This document shows positions 24,983-32,939 of a stretch of DNA of 64,000 nt, one piece after another (within the stretch, counting starts at the first letter, position 1; every line of letters starts with the position of its first letter). Both the position numbers and the translations under genes were made by a program. The notes under the pieces are model-generated. The model was not told the DNA's origin, searched no databases, and saw nothing but the letters and a program-made list of their open reading frames with translations. Source of the DNA: Micromonospora sp. R77 (GTDB lineage: Bacteria > Actinomycetota > Actinomycetes > Mycobacteriales > Micromonosporaceae); the NCBI RefSeq assembly GCF_022747945.1, contig NZ_JALDST010000001.1:124001-188000 (forward strand), read 5' to 3'.

Positions 24983-25356
24983 TGCTCCCCCTGGTCCGGC
25001 CAGTGGCCGCGGTTGATCGGGATGCGGTGGCGGGCTCGGCACGGCAGGTCCGCACCGCACCGGCAGACCCGCCGCCACCTCCGCCAGCTCCACAACGGCC
25101 GGTGCCGCCGTGCGAGCGTCAGCGCGACAGCGAGCAGATACGCCTCGTATGTGACCCGTGGCGCGAAGCGGCCATCGCACCTACCGCTGACGCCGAGGAG
25201 GGACCAACGCAGGCTCGGCACCGCTGGCCCGACCTCGCCGGTCGGCGTCTGATCCGGGTTGGCCATCGCGAGGATGCGACGCTTCGCCGCCTCCTGCTCG
25301 GCCGCCTGGATCTGCTGGCCCAGACTCTGCCGCGCGGCGTCGCGCCGACCGCCCAT
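24979..25356 (-). CDS. 125-residue basic protein, first gene of the cassette
   Basis: N-terminal coiled-coil-like helix (GGRRDAARQSLGQQIQAAEQEAAKRRILAM, shown in part), a central region with a hydrophobic stretch around YEAYLLAVALTLARRH, and a CRCGADLPCRAR Cys cluster near the C-terminus. ATG at 25356 with GGAGGT 4 nt upstream, the only normal ribosome site in the cassette: the other three genes are read by GTGA coupling. It lies just downstream of an XRE regulator on the same strand. Function unknown. Confidence 0.65.
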   Translation of the reverse strand: MGGRRDAARQSLGQQIQAAEQEAAKRRILAMANPDQTPTGEVGPAVPSLRWSLLGVSGRCDGRFAPRVTYEAYLLAVALTLARRHRPLWSWRRWRRVCRCGADLPCRARHRIPINRGHWPDQGEQ

Positions 25357-25490
25357 CGCTACCTCCGCCGGTAGGGGCGCGATCGGTCAGCCGTGAGAGA
25401 ACGTGGCTCCGCCGCACCCGGCCACGGGAGACAATCGCCTCCTCCGAAACGGACAGTAGAGCCGACAGGTGATCGCGTAATTACCGTCGG

Positions 25491-26681
25491 TTATGACGCC
25501 AGGTTGATGCCCAGTCGGCCGGCCAGCAGTCGCAGATCGCGCGGCACGGCCCGCTGCTTCGCCCGCTGCGCCATCGCCACGACCGCATCCTGCACCAGCG
25601 GATTCAGCGCGAACGGCACGGGCGCGGCCTGCTCCGCCCGTACGAACGCTGCCAGCGCCTCGGTGTCCCGCCGGCCGGAGTCGGCCAGCGCACGACCGAG
25701 GTCGACCCAGTAGGACATCTGGCGGATCGATGCCACGAGGATCTGGGGCCGCACCGTTCGGGACAGCTCGATCACCCGGCCGGGCTCCCCCGATTCCGCC
25801 GCGATGGACATCTCCCACAGTCCCACGTTGGTCGGCCCGAAGCCGCAGCCGTTGAAGCCGGCGCCGTCCGGCGGATCACCGAGGGTCGCCGCCTCACGAG
25901 CCGCCTCGGTGAGATGATCACGAGCGACATCAGCTCGCCCGCTCACTGTGGAGGTCAGCGCGGCCGACAGGTGCAGCTGCCCGAGCATCTGCCGGACCCT
26001 CTCGTCGGCGGCCGCAGGCTGAAGCGCAGCCAGCGAGCGGTCGGCAGCCCGGGCGGCCAGCGGAGCGGACTCGATCGGCAGACTCTGCGCGTAGGCAAAG
26101 CGGGATGCGGCGAGCCACGCCGGCTCCTCGGCCTCCTCGGCGGCGGTCACCGCGATCCGAGCGGCGTTGAGTGCCAGGTGCCGGTACCCGAGATTGCGCA
26201 GGCAGGTCGACGCCTGGTACGCCACCCGAGCCAGTACGGTGCCGCCGATCGCCGCGGCGTCCAGCAGCAGATGGGGAAGCATCCGGGCCATCGCCGGATA
26301 GTTGCAAAGGTTGCGAAGCTCGTCGCTGCGTGCCACGTCGGCGGTCAGCTCATTCCTTCCCCGGCTCGATGACCGGCGCTCACCATCCTCGATCTCGATG
26401 AGAGCGGACCAGATGGCCGGTACGCTCTCGGCGGCACGCTCCCGAGCCGGATCGCCGGGCTCGGTGCCCTGCCCGAGCAGATCAGCGACCGTGACCTGCA
26501 ACGCGGCGGCGACGGCGACCAGGGTGGAGCGTCGGTCGATGGTCTTGTGGCCGGACTCGACCTGCGAGATGTACGGCTGGCTGACCCCCGCCAGCCCGGC
26601 GAGAACGGCCTGGCTCATTCCGCCACGGCGCATCCTCCAGTAGCGGATCCGGGCACCGATCGTGTCTGCCTTGGTAGCCAT
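25491..26681 (-). CDS. XRE-family regulator with long helical-repeat domain
   Basis: 396 residues. XRE helix-turn-helix at about 8-62 (IRYWRMRRGGMSQAVLAGLAGVSQPYISQVESG, split by motif). The remaining 330 residues are Ala-rich helical pairs (TPR-like) with conserved segments LNAARIAVTAAEEAEEPAW and SYWVDLGRALADSG. Sensor-like TPR regions of XRE proteins bind peptides or partner proteins. ATG at 26681. Same-strand small-protein cassette 134 nt downstream, divergent HD hydrolase upstream: a probable regulatory unit. Lacks a DUF5753 domain. Confidence 0.85.
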   Translation of the reverse strand: MATKADTIGARIRYWRMRRGGMSQAVLAGLAGVSQPYISQVESGHKTIDRRSTLVAVAAALQVTVADLLGQGTEPGDPARERAAESVPAIWSALIEIEDGERRSSSRGRNELTADVARSDELRNLCNYPAMARMLPHLLLDAAAIGGTVLARVAYQASTCLRNLGYRHLALNAARIAVTAAEEAEEPAWLAASRFAYAQSLPIESAPLAARAADRSLAALQPAAADERVRQMLGQLHLSAALTSTVSGRADVARDHLTEAAREAATLGDPPDGAGFNGCGFGPTNVGLWEMSIAAESGEPGRVIELSRTVRPQILVASIRQMSYWVDLGRALADSGRRDTEALAAFVRAEQAAPVPFALNPLVQDAVVAMAQRAKQRAVPRDLRLLAGRLGINLAS

Positions 26682-26704
26682 ACCTTCGCCTGCTTCCAGG
26701 TCGA

Positions 26705-26761
26705 GGACTGGGACTGCCGACCAGTCCAACTCGTGGGTAGCCGCCAATCGGACGGTACCGT
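26705..26761. promoter_or_regulatory. Palindromes between XRE and HD genes
   Basis: GGACTGG-N9-CCAGTCC (26705-26727) and the 10-bp perfect palindrome ACGGTACCGT (26752-26761) lie in the 139-nt divergent gap. Either could be the XRE operator. Confidence 0.4.
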
Positions 26762-26820
26762 GTAGCCCTCAGCCGCGTCTCGGGCCATGTCGGGCGGGTT
26801 GACCGGACAGGGACGGGCAG

Positions 26821-27401
26821 ATGAGCGACGACCACGACGCCGCCGGGGCGATGAGTTTCATCTTCGAAGCGGGTGTGCTGAAGCGGGCAGCGCGAACCGG
26901 CTGGTGGTTCGCCGGCGTGAAGAACCCGGGTTCATCGCCGAGCACTCGTTCCGTACCGCGCTCATCGGGATGATGCTGGCTGCCATGGAGGGGGCGGACC
27001 CGGCGCGCGTATCCATGCTGTGCGTTCTGCACGACACCCAGGAAACCCGGATCACCGACATCCCCCACATCGCCAAGCGCTACCTGACCGCCGCGCCCAA
27101 CACCACCGTCACCGCCGACCAGGTTGCCAACTGCCCTCCTGTGGTCGCCGACGTCATCACCGATGCCGTCACCGAGTACGAGGCCGGCGAGACCCTCGAA
27201 GCCGTCGTGGCCCGCGACGCCGACAAGCTGGAATGCCTCGTCCAGGCCGTCGAGTACCGCCACCAAGGCATCGACAACGTCCAGCGGTGGATCGACAGCT
27301 CGCGGGCTGCGCTCAAGACCGAATCGGCTCACCGCCTCGCCGACGCCGCAATCCACGGGCAACCTCTCGCCTGGCTGAACCCGCCTCGACAGCCTGAATA
27401 A
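26821..27401 (+). pseudogene. HD-domain phosphohydrolase (HDDC2/YfbR-like), frameshifted
   Basis: From ATG 26821 the frame reads SFIFEAGVLKRAARTGWWFAGVKNP, then stops at 26973. The family continuation (FIAEHSFRTALIGMM, CVLHDTQETRITDIPH, DADKLECLVQAVEY) is present in the +2 frame from about 26930. Adding one base in the CCCGGG run at 26926-26930 restores a single protein of about 194 residues with the H...HD...D metal ligands (His in AEH, HD in LHD, Asp in DADK). Such enzymes dephosphorylate deoxynucleoside monophosphates. Either a sequencing slip or a true loss. Confidence 0.8.
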
Positions 27402-27502
27402 CATCCCTGAAATCAGCGCTCTACCACTTCGGTGGGGTGACTATCGGTCCTGATCATCGGGCACGTCGCCACGCATGGGCACCCGACCGCCTGTGTGGAC
27501 CC

Positions 27503-27508
27503 TAGGAT
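27503..27508 (+). promoter_or_regulatory. -10 box TAGGAT
   Basis: TAnnnT hexamer 4 and 7 nt before the two ATG codons at 27513 and 27516 of the GNAT fragment, so the remnant keeps its leaderless promoter. Confidence 0.35.
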
Positions 27509-27512
27509 CGGG

Positions 27513-27700
27513 ATGATGGCGGAGAAAGGGCTGACGGTTCGGCCGGCGAGCCTGGCGGATGTTGTTTCATTGGTGGAGCTGCGCCTGGCCAATGCTGAGG
27601 CACACCTTGCTCTCGACGCTGCCACTTACCGCGTTCCGCATCCGGCCTGTCCCTCGGTAAGAGCGTGGATCAGCAGCAGTGAGGTCGTCATCGGGGCCGG
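27513..27700 (+). pseudogene. GNAT acetyltransferase N-terminal remnant
   Basis: The first 45 or so residues (LTVRPASLADVVSLVELRLANAEAHLALDAATYRV, cut here) match the first helix-strand of GNAT acetyltransferases. After about 27645 the similarity ends: no acetyl-CoA loop (Q/RxxGxG/A) follows and the frame runs into the next gene. It is a truncated copy rather than a working enzyme. Confidence 0.55.
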
Positions 27701-27812
27701 ATCATGGCACCGAGGCCGCGTTCCACGACGGTGTGTCCCACGTGCCGTCGGCGGTCCAGCGGCGCAGACGCTCGTGGCAGGTCGTCCACGGCGCTCAGGA
27801 AAGGTTGTGCAG

Positions 27813-28157
27813 ATGGAGCCGGCAGCAGCGGCCGACAGAGCTTGGCGCGAACTGTTGGATGACAAGCAGCAGTGGTGGTCGGAGCATCCGGTCTTCAAGG
27901 CCGCCTACGAGAACCCCACGTTGCGCACGCTCTTCCCCTTCGCCACGCACGGAACGCTGAGGTTCTTCAGAACCCCGTGGGCCTGGCCCGACAAACCCGT
28001 TCACGACCTGCCGCTCATCGCCTGCGGCGGCCCGCCCTACCAGGTCATCTCCGCCGGTTACGAACGGCTCATCGGTCTGGCCGGGTCAGCGGAGGAAGCC
28101 GTGGAGCTTGTCGTCGCCAATCTGCCGCCCTCGACCGGGCCCGGTCCCGTGCACTGA
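27813..28157 (+). CDS. DUF6193-like small protein
   Basis: 114 residues. ADRAWRELLDDKQQWW, AAYENPTLRTLFPFATHGTLRF and a C-terminal GSAEEAVELVVANLP helix match the short actinobacterial DUF6193-type family. ATG at 27813 with AGGAAAGG 8 nt upstream. The same frame is open upstream through the GNAT remnant, but the ribosome site favours this start. No biochemical role known. Confidence 0.65.
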   Translation: MEPAAAADRAWRELLDDKQQWWSEHPVFKAAYENPTLRTLFPFATHGTLRFFRTPWAWPDKPVHDLPLIACGGPPYQVISAGYERLIGLAGSAEEAVELVVANLPPSTGPGPVH

Positions 28158-28190
28158 TCCAGGGCGTCGTCCCCGGCACCCGACCCGGCC

Positions 28191-28219
28191 TTGCGAATAG
28201 TCGTATACGCCTATAGGTT
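28191..28219 (+). promoter_or_regulatory. padR promoter with palindromic operator filling the spacer
   Basis: -35 TTGCGA (28191-28196), 17-bp spacer, -10 TAGGTT (28214-28219), then 6 nt to the GTG at 28226. The palindrome ATAGTCGTATACGCCTAT (28197-28214, 16 of 18 positions symmetric) occupies the spacer exactly, as expected for a self-repressing PadR. Confidence 0.65.
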
Positions 28220-28225
28220 GCTCGG

Positions 28226-28810
28226 GTGCCCCTGAATGCGTCCCGGAACAGCCTGGTGTTGCCGATCCTCGGACTCCTCGTCGAGCAGCCGGCACACGGT
28301 TACGACCTCACGACACGTCTGCGCGAGCGATACGGACACCTCCCGGTCACCCGCAGCACGGTCACCACCCTGCTGAAGGCGCTCGACAAGGCCGGTCTGG
28401 TCTCCGCCCGTCCTCCCGAGCGAGTGGACAACCGGCCACCACGTACGGCGTACCAGTTGACCGCCGCCGGTCTGGCCGACTTCCGCCGCAAGGTCGAGGC
28501 CGGGGTGCGCGACACCCCCGCAGCGTCCGTGGACTTCGTCATGGCGGTCGCCTATGTCGGAGTTCTTCCGAGCGAGCACGCGTCGTCCATCCTGTCCGGT
28601 CGGGCCGACCGACTGGACCAGGAACTGGCCGCCCTTTCGCAGCTCCCGGACGGCGACGTACTCGAAGTGCACATGCTCGAAGTCGCCTACTGGCGCACCA
28701 TCGTCGCCGCCGAGGTCACCTGGCTCCGGACCCTGGTGCGGCGAATGCGGACACACGAGATCGCCTGGCCGGTCCGGCAGATCGACCAACACGGGAGGGC
28801 AGACGCGTGA
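28226..28810 (+). CDS. PadR-family regulator
   Basis: 194 residues. Winged helix LVLPILGLLVEQPAHGYDL, TRSTVTTLLKALDKAGLVSA, PRTAYQLTAAGLADF, plus a C-terminal helical domain. Leaderless GTG at 28226. Its TGA overlaps the GTG of the next gene (GTGA), so regulator and enzyme are one transcription unit. Confidence 0.92.
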   Translation: MPLNASRNSLVLPILGLLVEQPAHGYDLTTRLRERYGHLPVTRSTVTTLLKALDKAGLVSARPPERVDNRPPRTAYQLTAAGLADFRRKVEAGVRDTPAASVDFVMAVAYVGVLPSEHASSILSGRADRLDQELAALSQLPDGDVLEVHMLEVAYWRTIVAAEVTWLRTLVRRMRTHEIAWPVRQIDQHGRADA

Positions 28811-29817
28811 AGTTCGGTATCTATCCCGGCGGGCGGGCCGGCACGGTCTGTTCCCACCCACCCGACGTCGCCGCGATCCGCCGCGTCGTCGCCGACCTGG
28901 CGGGCGGTCGTCCCTTCGTCATCCGCGAGTACGTGCACTTCTTCGGCGACACGGCACCGCCGGACGTCGTCACCTCACTCGGCGCCGAACACGAACTCGA
29001 CCACCTCACCATGCCCGACGAGTGGTACGTCGAGGACAGCCGCGAACTGGATCTCGTGGTCAGCTACCTCCCCCGCGTCGCCGACCTCTCCGGATGGCTG
29101 AAGTTCCTCGACACTGTCATCGACCGCTACGGTCACCTGACGCGCTACCTCCAGGTGACGCTCGAACCGAACTTCCCCATCCCGCTCATCGACGGGAGCG
29201 CTCCCGGCGTCCTCGAAGCCCTCACCGTCGGCATCCCGCACGCCCGTGCCGTACTGGACCGGCAAGGGCTCCAGCACGTACGGGTCGGCTTCTCGGTCGC
29301 CGAGCCAGCCGAATGGTTGGGCGGCGACGAGCAGTTCTGGTCGTACCTCTCGTCGCTCCCGTACCGGGACTTCGCGGCCCACGTCGACTACGTCGGCCTG
29401 GGCCTGTATCCCGACGCCTTCTCACCCGTCGCCCCGCGAGGCAACCCGAGAGACACCGCATCCCTCACCAGACACGCCCTGCACCACTTGCGGAACGGAT
29501 CCCTGCCCCGGGCGCACATCCCACCCGGCACTCCCCTCCACATCGTGGAGAACGGCACCCCGAGCGGGTCACCGCGCACCGAGCAGGACCAGTGCGACTC
29601 ACTGTCCGACATGCTCGGTGTCATCCTCGCCGAACAGGAGACGCTGAACATCACCCATTACGAACTGTTCAGCCTGCGGGACGGCGACAGTGGTTCCACG
29701 GAACCCACCGGGACCCTCGGGCTCCTCACCGACACCTACCGACCCAAGCCCGCCTTCGCAATCTACCGCGACATCGTCCGCGGCAGTGGCGAGCTGCCCG
29801 GCACCGACCGTCCCTGA
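28807..29817 (+). CDS. TIM-barrel-like protein, function unknown
   Basis: 336 residues. Strand-helix alternation with FVIREYVHFFGDT, LDLVVSYLPRVADLSGWLKFLDTVIDRYG, YLQVTLEPNFP, VRVGFSVAEP, VDYVGLGLYPDAFSPV, LHIVENGTPSG and ITHYELFSLRDGDSG is typical of GH-A-like barrels; Glu in LEPN and VENG could be catalytic. No signal peptide. Translationally coupled to PadR. Same general fold as the TetR-controlled protein at 23.4 kb but without clear sequence similarity. Substrate unknown. Confidence 0.65.
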   Translation: MKFGIYPGGRAGTVCSHPPDVAAIRRVVADLAGGRPFVIREYVHFFGDTAPPDVVTSLGAEHELDHLTMPDEWYVEDSRELDLVVSYLPRVADLSGWLKFLDTVIDRYGHLTRYLQVTLEPNFPIPLIDGSAPGVLEALTVGIPHARAVLDRQGLQHVRVGFSVAEPAEWLGGDEQFWSYLSSLPYRDFAAHVDYVGLGLYPDAFSPVAPRGNPRDTASLTRHALHHLRNGSLPRAHIPPGTPLHIVENGTPSGSPRTEQDQCDSLSDMLGVILAEQETLNITHYELFSLRDGDSGSTEPTGTLGLLTDTYRPKPAFAIYRDIVRGSGELPGTDRP

Positions 29818-29837
29818 GCGCGGCGCACCGAACAGCA

Positions 29838-29865
29838 GGCGGGCCGATGTCACCATCGGCCCGCC
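29838..29865. terminator. Bidirectional terminator hairpin
   Basis: Perfect 12-bp arms GGCGGGCCGATG / CATCGGCCCGCC with a 4-nt loop between convergent genes. Confidence 0.75.
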
Positions 29866-29884
29866 AACACCGGTCCGGCCTTTC

Positions 29885-31072
29885 TCAAACGCTGCTGTAC
29901 ACCTTCTCCGCGGGCCGGCTGGCGGCCCGGCGGCGGGAACCGAGGGCGAAGGCGACCCCGCCCAGCCCGGCCGCCGCCCCGCAGAGGCAGAACGTCGCCC
30001 GATAGCCGAAGTGCTCGACGGCCACGCCGGCCAGGATCCCGGAGACCAGCAGGCCGGCTGTGGACGCGTTGGCGAAGAGCGTGGTGGCGCGGCCGGTCGC
30101 CGGGGCGAGGAGGTCCTGGAAGTAGCGGATGCCGGCCGCCCCGACGATCGCGATCCCCACGCCCCGGAAGACCTGCCCGATCACGAGCATCAGCATGGTC
30201 GAGGACACGGCCGTCAGGGCGTAGAGGCAGACGAAGGAGCAGAAGCCGCCGAGGATCAGGGCCCGCTGGCTGACCCGCGCCGGAACGACGGCCAACCCCA
30301 GGGTGACCACCACCTCCACCGCCGCGCACACACTGAACAGCACCCCGACCGACGCCGGCTGTTGATGCAGGGCACGCGTGACGAACAACGGCAGCGCCAC
30401 ACCGCCCGCGAACATCGCGGCGAAGAACAGGGTGACGCTGGCGGTGAGCAGGACGGGGATGCTTCCCGGCGACGTGCTCGCACCCGCGACGGGCCGGGGC
30501 CGCGGCACGACGAGAACGGTCAGCGCAGAGGCCAGGAACACCGCGGCGGCCGTCCACATCAGCCCTGAATAGCCGCCCCGGGACAGCACGAGCGCGCCCA
30601 GCAACGGCCCGACGGCCCACGCCAGGGACCAGGCCGAGCGCAGCAGCGGCGCGGAACGCTGCCCGGCCGCGCCCTCGCCCAGCACGGAGCGGGCCAGGGC
30701 GAACAGTTGCGGAAAGGCCGCTCCCACCGCCCCGAGCACCGTCGCCGCCATCAGGAGCAACACCGGGAAGCTCGAGACCTTCGGCAGCAGCAGATAGCCC
30801 GCCGAGCCCGACAGGATCACGGCTGTCGCGTACGTCCGCGCGGGTCGGCGGTCGAACAAGCGGCCCAGCCACCAGCCGATGGCGATGCCGCCGATGGCGA
30901 CCACCGAGGCCCACACACCGATCTGCAGCGGCGTCAGACCCACCACATCGGCGCCGAAGAGCACGATGTAGGAATTGACCATCGAGTCCGCGATGCCGAG
31001 CAGGAGGACGGCGGCGGAGAGCGCGAGAAAGGGCACCTGGTCTTCGTACCGGTCGGAACTCTCCGGCGACAC
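29885..31072 (-). CDS. MFS transporter
   Basis: 395 residues, twelve predicted hydrophobic segments. The loop between helices 2 and 3 reads GWWLGRLFDRRPARTY, the MFS motif A (G-x3-D/G-R-x-x-R-R). Acidic N-terminus (SPESSDRYEDQ). GTG at 31072. Likely a drug or metabolite exporter; substrate unknown. Just upstream is a remnant of a small-protein gene, so the native promoter may have been rearranged. Confidence 0.88.
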   Translation of the reverse strand: MSPESSDRYEDQVPFLALSAAVLLLGIADSMVNSYIVLFGADVVGLTPLQIGVWASVVAIGGIAIGWWLGRLFDRRPARTYATAVILSGSAGYLLLPKVSSFPVLLLMAATVLGAVGAAFPQLFALARSVLGEGAAGQRSAPLLRSAWSLAWAVGPLLGALVLSRGGYSGLMWTAAAVFLASALTVLVVPRPRPVAGASTSPGSIPVLLTASVTLFFAAMFAGGVALPLFVTRALHQQPASVGVLFSVCAAVEVVVTLGLAVVPARVSQRALILGGFCSFVCLYALTAVSSTMLMLVIGQVFRGVGIAIVGAAGIRYFQDLLAPATGRATTLFANASTAGLLVSGILAGVAVEHFGYRATFCLCGAAAGLGGVAFALGSRRRAASRPAEKVYSSV

Positions 31073-31084
31073 CGGTTAACCGTG

Positions 31085-31152
31085 TCACCGCCGACGGATC
31101 TTGCTGTCGTCGAGGTCGGTCGCCACCGACTTCAGGTCGCGGTAGTCGGCGC
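31085..31152 (-). pseudogene. Duplicated C-terminal tail of the small protein at 34.8 kb
   Basis: Encodes ADYRDLKSVATDLDDSKIRR and a stop, nearly identical to the end of the 64-residue protein at 34796-34990; about 60 of 66 nucleotides match. No start or body is present, so it is a partial copy left upstream of the MFS gene. Confidence 0.6.
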
Positions 31153-31216
31153 TCCGCCCGCAGGTCCACGGGAATGGTCAGGGATCCCTGGCCCACCGGG
31201 CGAACGCGCCCGAGCA

Positions 31217-31249
31217 TGGACAATGGATTGATCAGCAATATATGTTGCT
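31217..31249 (+). promoter_or_regulatory. padR promoter with AGCAATATATGTTGCT operator
   Basis: -35 TGGACA (31217-31222), 18-bp spacer, -10 TATGTT (31241-31246), 6 nt to GTG 31253. The palindrome AGCAA-TATATG-TTGCT (31234-31249) covers the -10 region, so PadR binding would block transcription. Confidence 0.6.
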
Positions 31250-31252
31250 CCG

Positions 31253-31582
31253 GTGAGTGAGATGCGTGAGGCCACCTTTCTGATCCTGACTGCGCTGGCC
31301 GACGAGCCGCGTCACGGTTACGGGATCATCCAGGAGGTCGGTGTCCTGTCCGGCGGCCGCGTCACCCTGCTGCCGGGAACCCTTTACGCCGCCCTGGACC
31401 GGCAGGTCGCGCAGGGCCTGGTCGAGTTCAGCCACGAGCAGGTCGTCGACGGCCGGCTGCGCCGCTACTACCGGCTACGCGCCGACGGGCGCGCCGAGCT
31501 CGTGCGCCAGACGGAGCGGCTGCGCCAGCTGACGTCCGCCGCCGAATCCCGGCTGCACACCCTACGGCCCAAGCTCGCCTGA
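31253..31582 (+). CDS. PadR-family regulator (short form)
   Basis: 109 residues: winged helix only (REATFLILTALADEPRHGYGII, LPGTLYAALDRQVAQGLVE, RYYRLRADGRAEL), the PadR-s2 type without the C-terminal domain. GTG at 31253 is probably leaderless; ATG 31262 is an alternative. Thirty-one nt upstream of the membrane protein it usually controls. Confidence 0.92.
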   Translation: MSEMREATFLILTALADEPRHGYGIIQEVGVLSGGRVTLLPGTLYAALDRQVAQGLVEFSHEQVVDGRLRRYYRLRADGRAELVRQTERLRQLTSAAESRLHTLRPKLA

Positions 31583-31613
31583 CCCCCGACCGTCGTAGCT
31601 CCTGGGAGAATCC

Positions 31614-32678
31614 GTGCACCGCTGGCTGCTGCTGTCCTATCCGCGCGACTACCGCCGCGAGCGCGGCGCCGAAATCCTCGAGACGGTGCAGGACGTCGCA
31701 CCCACCAGCCGACGTGCGCGGGTGGCCGCGAATCTCGTACGCCACGGTCTGCGCGCCCGCCTCGGACGACCGGCGAGTCGCTCCGTGGTCGTCTGGGCAT
31801 CGATCTTCGCGGTGGTCTGCGGTCTCTTCGCCGCATCCTTCGCCACCTGGCTCACCTGGGTCGACTCCCGCCCGCTCGACCACGACGAACTGGCCGGCGC
31901 GGTCGGCCACCTCTATCCGGACCAGCAGGTGAGCCACCTGGACAGGGACGACCCACCCTCCGCGTTCACCATCTACGGGCAGCCGCTGAGCTGGAGCTCC
32001 GCCTCCGACCTGCTGTTGGGTGACGGCGGGGAGTATTCGCTGGCCGTGCTCGGCGCGTCCTTCGAGCAGCTGCCCGCCGGCCGTCCGCTCGTCCTCGCCG
32101 AGCTCCGGCAGCGGCTCCAGGCCGCCGGCTGGGACGACACCGAGCCGGTCTACTCGAACGCGTACGACTGCATTCCCGACGACCCGCGATGCGACCCTGC
32201 CTCGATACCCGCCGACATCACGGTGTACGCGAAACGTGGCGACAACGTCCTCGAAGTACACATCAACGCCGACAACACGACCCCGGTGATGGACTTCGCC
32301 ATGACCCGGTCGACCCCTTCGAGCTCGTCTCCCGCCGGTGTCGTCGCCTTCGTGCTGGGCGCGTCGAGCGGCTGGTGCCTGTTCGGCTGGGCCAGCCGAC
32401 GCACGGAAGGGGGGCATCCGGCGGCCCAGGGAACGGCGAAGTTCCTGTACGGCTTCGCGATGTTCCTGTGGTGGGCACCGATCCTGCTGAGCGCGCCGCA
32501 GCTGCTCTCCCACCAGCTGAGCGAGCCGCACGTCCGCTGGCATCCACTCTGGGAGTGGCTCGGTCAACCCGTCATGTCGCTGCCGTTCCTGCTCGGCTGC
32601 CTCATGCTGACCCTCGCGCTGGGCCTCGCCGCGCTGCCGCACCGGCAGCCGGCCGATCGGACGCTCGCACACGGCTGA
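31614..32678 (+). CDS. Membrane protein of a PadR operon
   Basis: 354 residues. Cytoplasmic basic start (YPRDYRRERGAEIL, a segment shared by PadR-linked membrane proteins), one helix at about 60-80, a large outside domain with two Cys (CIPDDPRC), and four helices in the last 130 residues. No enzyme motif. Likely the envelope or stress target of the preceding PadR, by the conserved gene pairing. Confidence 0.78.
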   Translation: MHRWLLLSYPRDYRRERGAEILETVQDVAPTSRRARVAANLVRHGLRARLGRPASRSVVVWASIFAVVCGLFAASFATWLTWVDSRPLDHDELAGAVGHLYPDQQVSHLDRDDPPSAFTIYGQPLSWSSASDLLLGDGGEYSLAVLGASFEQLPAGRPLVLAELRQRLQAAGWDDTEPVYSNAYDCIPDDPRCDPASIPADITVYAKRGDNVLEVHINADNTTPVMDFAMTRSTPSSSSPAGVVAFVLGASSGWCLFGWASRRTEGGHPAAQGTAKFLYGFAMFLWWAPILLSAPQLLSHQLSEPHVRWHPLWEWLGQPVMSLPFLLGCLMLTLALGLAALPHRQPADRTLAHG

Positions 32679-32939
32679 GACATCTCGGACCGGGGCGCCC
32701 GCAGTTCGAGGCCAACCACCGGCACGCCCGCGGCGCGGCGGTTGCGTGCCAACCGGTGACGGGGACAACGGGTTTGCACAGGCAGCGGGCTGAGAGTTCG
32801 ACTGCCCACCATTCCCGTGACCCGTACGACGGCCTGCTTGGCGCCGGCGTGCGCGTCTCCGTCGACACCCAGGCCTGTGACGAGGTGCGGCTCTCCTGCC
32901 GTCCGTCCCACCGACGCCGCGCCGGAAAAGTGGTTGCTG
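32679..32939. other. 261-nt noncoding stretch with a dispersed 57-nt repeat
   Basis: No convincing gene. Contains at 32756-32812 a copy of a 57-nt element that recurs at 36256-36312. A weak GGAAAAG precedes the GTG chosen for the following P-loop gene. Confidence 0.5.
32756..32812. repeat. 57-nt dispersed repeat, copy 1
   Basis: Aligns without gaps to 36256-36312 at 43 of 57 positions; best-conserved blocks are GTGACGGGGACAA at the start and GAGAGTTnGACTGCnCnCCAT at the end. Confidence 0.5.

Noticed and set aside
28807..29817. Homology between the two TIM-barrel proteins (23.4 and 28.8 kb)
   Set aside because: Same general strand pattern, but no shared sequence blocks beyond barrel-type motifs.
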